From Thermoplasmata archaeon (lineage in GTDB: Archaea; Thermoplasmatota; Thermoplasmata; WALJ01), in the NCBI GenBank assembly GCA_015522885.1, contig WALJ01000046.1, positions 1-14,506 on the forward strand: 14,506 nucleotides of DNA, read 5' to 3'. Below, piece after piece: positions 5,895 through 11,895 of the stretch (position 1 is the stretch's first letter; each line of letters opens with the position of its first letter). Under the pieces are notes generated by a model. It did not search any database. It worked only from the letters and a program-made list of their open reading frames with translations, and was not told the DNA's origin. A program made the translations under genes and the position numbers.

Positions 5895-7079
5895 ATGACA
5901 GATAAGAGACTTGTAAGTGGAAATTATGCGGCCGCTTTCGGAGCTCTGAGAGCGAAGGCGGAGTTCATAGCTGCTTTTCCCATAACACCGCAGACTTTCA
6001 TTGTCGAACACATATCGGAATTCATAAACAACGGGGAGATGGATGCGGAGTTCATGAGAGTGGAATCCGAGCACAGCGCCATAAGCGCATGCGTATCCGC
6101 GGAAGCAACCGGAGTGAGGACTTTCACGGCAACGGCTTCTCAGGGTCTCGCACTTATGCACGAGATACTCGCGATACCCGCACCTCTGAGGCTCCCGATA
6201 GTTATGCCCGTTGTCAACAGGACGGTTGCCGCACCCATAGGTATATGGGCCGAGTACAACGATGTCATGCCGCAGAGAGACCTCGGATGGATGATGATGT
6301 TCGTCGAGGATAATCAGGAAGTCTTCGATATGATAATTCAGGGCTACAAGATTGCCGAGGACAAGAGGGTTCTCCTTCCGTTCATGCCCAATCTAGACGC
6401 TTTCATCCTTTCGCATACATACGAACCGGTTGAGTTCCCGGCGCAGGAAGAGATCGATGAGTTTTTGCCCCCATACAAAGCTGAGCACGCTCATCTCTGG
6501 CCGGATGACCCGATGGCGATAGGTGTGTTCTCACCTCCGGAGTACATACAGGAATTCAGATACCAGACCGAGCAGGCAATGGAAAATGCCAGAAAAGTGA
6601 TAAAAGAGGTCAATGGCGAATTTGCCCGAAAGTTCGGAAGGGATTACCACGGATTCGTGGAAGAGTTCATGACCGATGATGCCGAAGCGGTGCTGATTAC
6701 CCTCGGAACCGTTACGTCCACTGCGCGAAAAGTGGTAATGGACATGAGAAAAGAGGGGAAGAAGGTCGGTCTTGTCAAACTCAGATTTTTCAGGCCCTTC
6801 CCGAGAGACGAGCTGAGAAAGATTGCGGAGAAAGCCGAGGCCGTAGGAGTATATGACAAGTCGATATCGTACAGTGTCGGCGGACCCGCATTTATAGAAG
6901 TAAGGAATGCCTTATATGGAATGGAAAAACCGGTCATAGGATATCTGGCAGGATTAGGAGGAAGAGATGTGAGATACGACGATGTGAAACTGATGTTCGA
7001 GAAGACACTAAAAGCGGCAAAGAAGGGAAAGGCGGATAAAGAGGTCGTATGGATTGGAACTAGGGGGGTGGAACCATGA
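5895..7079 (+). CDS. porA: Pyruvate:ferredoxin oxidoreductase, alpha subunit
   Basis: The 394-aa alpha subunit of the heterotetrameric oxidoreductase, which reversibly converts pyruvate and CoA to acetyl-CoA, CO2 and reduced ferredoxin. The N-terminal pyrimidine-binding TPP domain shows AAFPITPQTFIVEHI (26-40) and RVESEHSAISACVSAEATGVRTFTATASQG (55-84), including the Glu-rich site that activates the cofactor. The transketolase C-terminal-like domain spans about 260-390. The length is normal for PorA (about 390-400 aa). The start ATG lies 4 nt after the porGD stop, with GGTGAT at 5886-5891; the end overlaps porB by ATGA, so the subunits are translationally coupled. Confidence 0.94.
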   Translation: MTDKRLVSGNYAAAFGALRAKAEFIAAFPITPQTFIVEHISEFINNGEMDAEFMRVESEHSAISACVSAEATGVRTFTATASQGLALMHEILAIPAPLRLPIVMPVVNRTVAAPIGIWAEYNDVMPQRDLGWMMMFVEDNQEVFDMIIQGYKIAEDKRVLLPFMPNLDAFILSHTYEPVEFPAQEEIDEFLPPYKAEHAHLWPDDPMAIGVFSPPEYIQEFRYQTEQAMENARKVIKEVNGEFARKFGRDYHGFVEEFMTDDAEAVLITLGTVTSTARKVVMDMRKEGKKVGLVKLRFFRPFPRDELRKIAEKAEAVGVYDKSISYSVGGPAFIEVRNALYGMEKPVIGYLAGLGGRDVRYDDVKLMFEKTLKAAKKGKADKEVVWIGTRGVEP

Positions 7080-7990
7080 CCACGATACACGACCTTCCGA
7101 AAGAGAACCTCTTTACCGCAGGACATACGGCATGCCCGGGCTGCGGTGCGGCCATACTCGTGAGAAATGCCATGAAGGTCTTCGGAAAGAACACCGTGAT
7201 ATATACGCCGGCAAACTGTCTGCTCGTATTCGGCGGAACCTATCCGCACATATCATGGAAGGTTCCGTATCACCATGTTGCCTTTGAAAACACGGCTATA
7301 TGCTCCGCGGGAATAAAGAGAGCGCTGAAAAGAACGGGAAGAGATGATACTCTCGTTGTCGGAATTGCAGGTGACGGCGGTACGGCGGACATAGGAATAC
7401 AGGCGCTCTCCGGTGCAGCGGAAAGGAACGAGGATATTCTGTATATAATGTACGATAACGAGGCATACATGAACACAGGTATTCAGAGGTCCGGCTCAAC
7501 CCCGTACGGAGCATGGACAACAACAACTCCTGCCGGCAAGGTTATAAAAGGGAAAGAGAGGTTCAAAAAAGATGTCCCGCAGATAATGATCGCTCACAGC
7601 GTTCCTTATGTTGCCACCGCATCGATAGCATATCCCAATGATCTGCTGACAAAACTTGAGAAAGCCAAGAAAATAAAGGGTTTCAGATACCTGCAGGTAT
7701 ATGCCACGTGTCCGACCGGATGGAGAGTACCGCCTGAAAAGACGGTGGAAGTGGCGAAGAAAGCCGTTGAGACAGGTATGTGGACATTGTATGAATATGA
7801 GAACGGAAAGATGAAGATAAACATCAAACCCAAGCTTGATGCGGAGGGCAACATAACGGTGCCTGTCAGAGATTATCTGAAGATGCAGGGAAGGTTCAGA
7901 CACATGACGGACGAACAGATAGAAGTTCTGCAGAACTGGGTAAACGAGAAATGGAAAAAAGACCTGTCCATGGAAAAAGCGCTCCAATAA
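7076..7990 (+). CDS. porB: Pyruvate:ferredoxin oxidoreductase, beta subunit
   Basis: The 304-aa beta subunit binds the TPP diphosphate and one 4Fe-4S cluster. Cluster ligands are C20 and C23 (CPGCG), C48 (TPANC) and C212 (ATCPTGW). The TPP/Mg motif is GIAGDGGTADIG (96-107) leading to DNEAYMNTGIQRSG (127-140). The AYMNTGIQRS and TTTTPAGK stretch resembles pyruvate synthases more than 2-ketoglutarate enzymes. GGGGGGTGG (7063-7071) lies just before the ATG, which overlaps the porA stop. It is the last gene of the operon and is followed by T-tracts. Confidence 0.94.
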   Translation: MTTIHDLPKENLFTAGHTACPGCGAAILVRNAMKVFGKNTVIYTPANCLLVFGGTYPHISWKVPYHHVAFENTAICSAGIKRALKRTGRDDTLVVGIAGDGGTADIGIQALSGAAERNEDILYIMYDNEAYMNTGIQRSGSTPYGAWTTTTPAGKVIKGKERFKKDVPQIMIAHSVPYVATASIAYPNDLLTKLEKAKKIKGFRYLQVYATCPTGWRVPPEKTVEVAKKAVETGMWTLYEYENGKMKINIKPKLDAEGNITVPVRDYLKMQGRFRHMTDEQIEVLQNWVNEKWKKDLSMEKALQ

Positions 7991-7994
7991 ACCC

Positions 7995-8034
7995 ATTTTT
8001 CCCTTCTAAAATTTTTTTCAATTCGTTTTTAGAA
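7995..8034 (+). terminator. T-rich terminator after porB
   Basis: Three oligo-T runs (7996-8000, 8012-8018, 8026-8030) follow the porB stop, the usual archaeal termination signal. An AT-only-rich inverted repeat, TTCTAAAA (8004-8011) with TTTTAGAA (8027-8034), encloses the longest run. Confidence 0.6.
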
Positions 8035-8054
8035 TCACCTGTAGATGTATCTGC

Positions 8055-8068
8055 CGAAAGCTTTATAA
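8055..8068 (+). promoter_or_regulatory. BRE/TATA promoter of the nrd operon
   Basis: CGAAAG followed by CTTTATAA is a near-consensus archaeal BRE-TATA. The predicted transcription start is near 8091, inside the first NrdR-box-like site, leaving a leader of about 54 nt that contains the second site. Confidence 0.7.
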
Positions 8069-8079
8069 ACCCTCAGTAC

Positions 8080-8095
8080 ATACTACATATTGTGC
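8080..8095. promoter_or_regulatory. NrdR box 1 (candidate operator)
   Basis: ATACTACATATTGTGC matches the 16-bp bacterial NrdR-box consensus ACACWATATATWGTGT at 13 positions, counting W as either base. It overlaps the predicted start of the nrdR-nrdD-nrdG transcript, where a repressor would block initiation. Confidence 0.6.
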
Positions 8096-8111
8096 CCGAA
8101 CGAGGTCGGAG

Positions 8112-8127
8112 ACACAACATAGAGTGA
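8112..8127. promoter_or_regulatory. NrdR box 2 (candidate operator)
   Basis: ACACAACATAGAGTGA also matches the NrdR-box consensus at 13 of 16 positions. It lies exactly 32 bp from box 1 centre to centre, with a 16-bp gap, on the same face of the helix; bacterial NrdR boxes occur in pairs with this type of spacing. Confidence 0.58.
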
Positions 8128-8144
8128 TAGATAGAGGAATATAG

Positions 8145-8612
8145 ATGAAATGCCCGTACTGCGGAAGCGTGGAAACCCGCGTGGTAGATTCGCGATATTC
8201 GGAAGACATGGAAGCCATAAGACGCAGGAGAGAGTGCCTGAACTGCGGAAAGCGGTTCACAACCTATGAAAGAGTGGAGATAGCGCCGATAATAGTGATA
8301 AAAAAGAACGGCGAAAAAGAGGAGTTCATGTCGGAAAAACTCAAGAAAGGGATGCTCAAAGCCTGCGAGAAGAGACCGATAAGCGAGGAAGACATAGACA
8401 TAGCCGTAATGGAGATAGAGCGGGAGATAAGAAGTAAAGATTCCATAGAGGTTCCCAGCATGGAAATAGGCGAGATGGTTATGGAAAAACTGAGAGCGCT
8501 GGATAAGGTCGCCTATATTCGCTTTGCCTCTGTCTATCGGGAATTCGCAGATGTCGAGACCTTTGAAAAGGAGATAAGAACTCTGATAAAAGAGAAATAC
8601 GGAGGCGTATAA
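8145..8612 (+). CDS. nrdR: Transcriptional repressor NrdR
   Basis: The 155-aa product is a full-length NrdR, the nucleotide-sensing repressor of ribonucleotide reductase genes. The zinc ribbon uses C3, C6, C31 and C34 (MKCPYCGS, ECLNCGKRFTTYE) with the basic stretch AIRRRREC between; an ATP-cone follows from about 48 to 138 and binds ATP or dATP. Motifs and length match the bacterial family closely (typically 150-160 aa). NrdR is near-universal in bacteria but has been reported in few archaea, so its presence beside archaeal promoter signals is notable and suggests old transfer. Its own promoter carries two NrdR-like boxes, so autoregulation of the whole operon is likely. The start is supported by the zinc ribbon beginning at residue 3; the ribosome site is weak (GAGG near 8135). 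nrdD starts on the base after the stop. Confidence 0.95.
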   Translation: MKCPYCGSVETRVVDSRYSEDMEAIRRRRECLNCGKRFTTYERVEIAPIIVIKKNGEKEEFMSEKLKKGMLKACEKRPISEEDIDIAVMEIEREIRSKDSIEVPSMEIGEMVMEKLRALDKVAYIRFASVYREFADVETFEKEIRTLIKEKYGGV

Positions 8613-11072
8613 ATGGAAATAAAAGAAGTCAGAAAAAGAGACGGGAGAATAGTACCGTTTGAACAGGAAAGGATAACGAATGCGATAAACAAGGCGTTCA
8701 TGGCCAAGGGCTATTCGCCCGATACCGCCAAGCTGCTGTCAAAAAGTCTGTCGGACAAAGTTGTCGAAAAGCTCGGTAAAAGATTCGAAGGAGAGATTCC
8801 GGAAATAGAAGACATACAGGACCTTGTGGAGTCCACCCTCATCGAGGAGAACTTCAGCAAGGTGGCAAAGGCATACATAATATACAGAAAGCAGAGAGAG
8901 GATGTGAGAAAGCTCAAGGAAACCATGCTTGAAGTGGACAAGGTCATGGACGGCTATCTCGACCAGATAGACTGGAGAGTCAACGAGAACAGCAATTCCG
9001 GGTATTCTCTTTCGGGACTGCTGATGCATGCCGCAGGTTCGGTCGTTGCGAACTATGTTCTGACAAAGATTTATCCGAAAAACATAGCCGATGCCCACAG
9101 AAACGGTGATTTTCATATCCACGACCTCTCCATGGGAATTGCGGGATACTGTGCGGGTTGGAGCCTGAAACATCTTCTTATGGAGGGCTTTAACGGGGTG
9201 GAAGGCAAGGTTGCATCTTCGCCTCCGAAACATCTGGAGACCGCTCTGGGGCAGATGGTCAATTTCCTCGGGACGCTTCAGAACGAATGGGCTGGAGCGA
9301 TGGCTTTTTCCTCATTCGATACCTATCTGGCACCCTTTGTAAGAGTGGACAATCTCTCGTATAAAGAGGTGAAACAGGGGATACAGCAGTTCGTTTTCAG
9401 CCTGAATGTGGCAAGCAGATGGGGCGGACAGACGCCTTTTACCAACATAACCCTTGACTGGGTGGTGCCCGAAGACCTGAAAGAAGAGCCGGCCATAGTC
9501 GGGGGGAAGCTCATGGATTTCACCTACGGAGACCTCCAGAAAGAGATGGACATAATCAATAAAGCGTTCATCGAAGTGATGATGGCGGGAGATGCCGAGG
9601 GAAGACCTTTCACATTTCCCATTCCTACATATAACATAACGGAGGATTTCGACTGGGACAGCGAGAATTCCAACCTTCTCTTCAAAATGACCGCAAAGTA
9701 CGGACTCCCATACTTCCAGAATTTCATAAACAGCGAGCTTAATCCCGGTGATGTAAGGTCAATGTGCTGCAGGCTTCAGTTGAACCTGAAAGAGCTGAGG
9801 GCAAAAACAGGGGGTCTCTTTGGCTCCGGTGAATGCACCGGCTCTATAGGGGTTGTTACACTTAACATGCCGAGAATAGGGTATCTGTCCAAGACAAAGG
9901 AGGAGTTCTTTGAAAAAGTGGCTCACCTCATGGAGCTTGCGAAGGAATCCCTCGAACTCAAGAGAAAGGTCGTGGAAAGGAATCTGGAAAACGGACTTCT
10001 GCCGTATACGAAGAGATATCTCGGAAATCTGAACAACCACTTCTCGACCATAGGACTCGTGGGTATGAATGAGGCTCTCCTCAATTTCATGGACAAGGAT
10101 ATAGGAAGCGAGGAAGGGCGAAAATTCGCTATAGAGGTTCTCGATTTCATGAGAGACAAACTCACCCAATTCCAGGAGGAGACAGGTCACATATACAATC
10201 TGGAGGCTACGCCTGCCGAGGGTACGTCGTACAGGTTGGCAAGAATAGACAAAGAGAAGTATCCCGACATAATAACCGCCGGCGAAGAGGAGCCGTATTA
10301 CACGAACTCGACCCAGCTTCCGGTAGGATATACGGATGATGTATTCGAGGCCCTCGACCTGCAGGACGGACTCCAGACGCTGTATACCGGAGGAACGGTT
10401 CTCCACGGATTTCTGGGCGAAGAGCTGGATAACACGGAAGCCTGCAAACTGCTCGTGAGGAGGATTGCCGAGAACTACCGCCTGCCCTACTACACGATAA
10501 CCCCCACATTCTCGATATGCAAAACCCACGGATACATAGCGGGAGAGCATTTCACCTGTCCCAAGTGCGGGGAGCCTACCGAGGTATATTCAAGGGTCGT
10601 AGGATATTTCCGACCCGTGCAGAACTGGAACAAGGGGAAGAAGGAAGAGTTCAAAGAGAGACTGGAGTTCAATGTGAAGAGCCACGGAATAAGACCTCCG
10701 GCCATTATCGAGAGGAAGGGACCGGCGAAAGAGGAGCCTTCTCCTGCTTTATCCGGCGGCTCTGCGCTTCAAGACGAAGGAGAAGTGGTAGCAGAGGTAA
10801 CGCCGATAGCTCCGCCTGTTCAGGAAGAGAAGAAGCCTGCGAAATACCTGTTCTTCTGGGGCGAACACTGTCCGCACTGCCCTGCGGTCAAGATGTATCT
10901 GGAGAACAACGTGGACCTGCCGGGGGAGTCTTACAGTGTTGACACACCCGAAGGCTACGACCTTGCGATGAAGCACAATGTTATCGGCACACCAACGGTC
11001 ATACTCTTTGACGAGGGAGGCAACGAACTGGCAAATCTGCACAACATCGGAGGACTGCGTAAATGGTTGTAA
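8613..11072 (+). CDS. nrdD: Anaerobic (class III) ribonucleoside-triphosphate reductase with C-terminal redoxin domain
   Basis: The 819-aa enzyme reduces ribonucleotides to deoxyribonucleotides using a glycyl radical. Residues 1-95 are an ATP-cone for dATP/ATP control. The barrel spans about 110-690 and includes GDFHIHDL (165-172), C180, MCC (384-386) and the finger-loop GECTG (C408), the likely thiyl-radical Cys. A zinc site near the C-terminus uses C636, C649 and C652 with a fourth ligand not settled. The glycyl radical motif is RVVGYFRPVQNW, with Gly664. A Pro/Glu/Ala-rich linker (about 695-741) leads to a thioredoxin/glutaredoxin-like domain (742-819) with CPHC at 753-756 and cis-Pro in GTPT (P794). 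Ordinary NrdD proteins of about 600-720 aa end at the radical loop, so the redoxin is a fusion and probably delivers electrons instead of formate. The radical is generated by NrdG, the next gene. GGAGG at 8601-8605 precedes the ATG. Confidence 0.94.
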   Translation: MEIKEVRKRDGRIVPFEQERITNAINKAFMAKGYSPDTAKLLSKSLSDKVVEKLGKRFEGEIPEIEDIQDLVESTLIEENFSKVAKAYIIYRKQREDVRKLKETMLEVDKVMDGYLDQIDWRVNENSNSGYSLSGLLMHAAGSVVANYVLTKIYPKNIADAHRNGDFHIHDLSMGIAGYCAGWSLKHLLMEGFNGVEGKVASSPPKHLETALGQMVNFLGTLQNEWAGAMAFSSFDTYLAPFVRVDNLSYKEVKQGIQQFVFSLNVASRWGGQTPFTNITLDWVVPEDLKEEPAIVGGKLMDFTYGDLQKEMDIINKAFIEVMMAGDAEGRPFTFPIPTYNITEDFDWDSENSNLLFKMTAKYGLPYFQNFINSELNPGDVRSMCCRLQLNLKELRAKTGGLFGSGECTGSIGVVTLNMPRIGYLSKTKEEFFEKVAHLMELAKESLELKRKVVERNLENGLLPYTKRYLGNLNNHFSTIGLVGMNEALLNFMDKDIGSEEGRKFAIEVLDFMRDKLTQFQEETGHIYNLEATPAEGTSYRLARIDKEKYPDIITAGEEEPYYTNSTQLPVGYTDDVFEALDLQDGLQTLYTGGTVLHGFLGEELDNTEACKLLVRRIAENYRLPYYTITPTFSICKTHGYIAGEHFTCPKCGEPTEVYSRVVGYFRPVQNWNKGKKEEFKERLEFNVKSHGIRPPAIIERKGPAKEEPSPALSGGSALQDEGEVVAEVTPIAPPVQEEKKPAKYLFFWGEHCPHCPAVKMYLENNVDLPGESYSVDTPEGYDLAMKHNVIGTPTVILFDEGGNELANLHNIGGLRKWL

Positions 11073-11758
11073 TGAACGGGATGCAGAACACCTCCTTTAT
11101 AGATTATCCAGGGAAGATAGTCAGTACCATCTTCTTCGGGAACTGCAACTTCCGCTGCCCTTACTGCCACAACTCGGACCTTGTGTTCAATCAGAACCTG
11201 CCCCAGATAGACGAATCGGCACTCCTTGAGCATCTTGAAAAGCGCAGAGGAAAGCTGGACGGAATATGCATAACCGGAGGAGAGCCCACGCTCCACCCCG
11301 ACCTTCCGGAGCTAATAAGGCATGTGAAGGAGAGAGGCTTTCTTGTGAAACTGGACAGCAACGGCACCAATCCGAAGATGCTGGAAGAGCTTTTCTCCGG
11401 CGGACTGCTGGATTATGTGGCAATGGATGTCAAGGCTCCGAAGGAGAAGTATTCCGAGGTCGTGAAAGTCAATGTCAACACGGACCTGATTCAGAGAAGC
11501 ATAGACCTCATAAGGGAAATGGCGCCTGACTATGAGTTCAGAACTACGGTTGTAAGGGAACTAACGAGCGAAGCGGACTTAATCGCCATAGCGGAATGGA
11601 TAGATGGCTCCAAAAGATATGCTCTGCAGCAGTTCAAACCCCACAAACCGCTTGACCCGAAGTGCATGGAATGCCACGGATACTCAAGAGAAGAGATGGA
11701 AGCTTTTGCGGAGAGGCTCAAACCGTACTTCGGCGAGGTCCTTGTGAGGGCGACATAA
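11063..11758 (+). CDS. nrdG: Anaerobic ribonucleotide reductase activating enzyme (radical SAM)
   Basis: A 231-aa radical SAM protein that makes the glycyl radical on NrdD by cleaving S-adenosylmethionine with a 4Fe-4S cluster. The cluster motif is CNFRCPYC (C28, C32, C35), followed by GGEPTLHPD (72-80) for SAM. The opening MQNTSFIDYPGK is typical of the NrdG2-type activases related to pyruvate-formate-lyase activase. C201 and C204 (CMECHGY) near the end are extra. The start ATG at 11063 overlaps nrdD by 10 bases and has GGAGG 9 nt upstream (11049-11053); the ATG at 11072, overlapping the nrdD TAA, is the alternative. It is the last gene of the nrdR-nrdD-nrdG operon. Confidence 0.9.
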   Translation: MVVMNGMQNTSFIDYPGKIVSTIFFGNCNFRCPYCHNSDLVFNQNLPQIDESALLEHLEKRRGKLDGICITGGEPTLHPDLPELIRHVKERGFLVKLDSNGTNPKMLEELFSGGLLDYVAMDVKAPKEKYSEVVKVNVNTDLIQRSIDLIREMAPDYEFRTTVVRELTSEADLIAIAEWIDGSKRYALQQFKPHKPLDPKCMECHGYSREEMEAFAERLKPYFGEVLVRAT

Positions 11759-11762
11759 ATTC

Positions 11763-11776
11763 TTTTTTTATTTTTT
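11763..11776 (+). terminator. Oligo-T terminator of the nrd operon
   Basis: Seven T, one A and six T begin 5 nt after the nrdG stop, a strong archaeal termination signal. Confidence 0.65.
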
Positions 11777-11795
11777 AAAAACTAAAAATGCAAAA
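11777..11795 (-). terminator. Oligo-T terminator region of the hppA transcript
   Basis: On the minus strand this reads as two T5 runs (from A-runs on the plus strand) about 100 nt past the hppA stop. A T6 run at 11873-11868 is a closer alternative. Confidence 0.4.
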
Positions 11796-11806
11796 CTCTC
11801 TTTTTC

Positions 11807-11817
11807 CTATATAAAAG
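11807..11817. promoter_or_regulatory. Isolated TATA-like element in the convergent gap
   Basis: CTATATAAAAG looks like a strong TATA box but lies between two gene ends. The purine-rich BRE expected upstream is absent on either strand, and no ORF follows on the plus strand (the ATG at 11865 meets a stop after two codons). Apart from this and the terminators, the 137-base gap holds nothing recognisable. Confidence 0.2.
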
Positions 11818-11895
11818 AACGAATAAAGGGACCAATCGCAGCAAGCAGGGGATATATTAATCAAATGAAAAAATAGGTGGAGAAAGTAAAGGATT

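Noticed and set aside
7496..7996. 166-aa minus-strand open frame opposite porB
   Set aside because: Fully antisense to porB and its terminator; no promoter or plausible domain.
8096..8144. Possible riboswitch in the nrd leader
   Set aside because: The roughly 54-nt leader is too short and shows no strong stem; the paired NrdR boxes explain the conserved-looking sequence better.
9759..10550. 263-aa minus-strand open frame opposite nrdD
   Set aside because: It lies wholly within the strongly supported nrdD barrel, has no ribosome site or recognisable domain, and is a product of nrdD codon bias.
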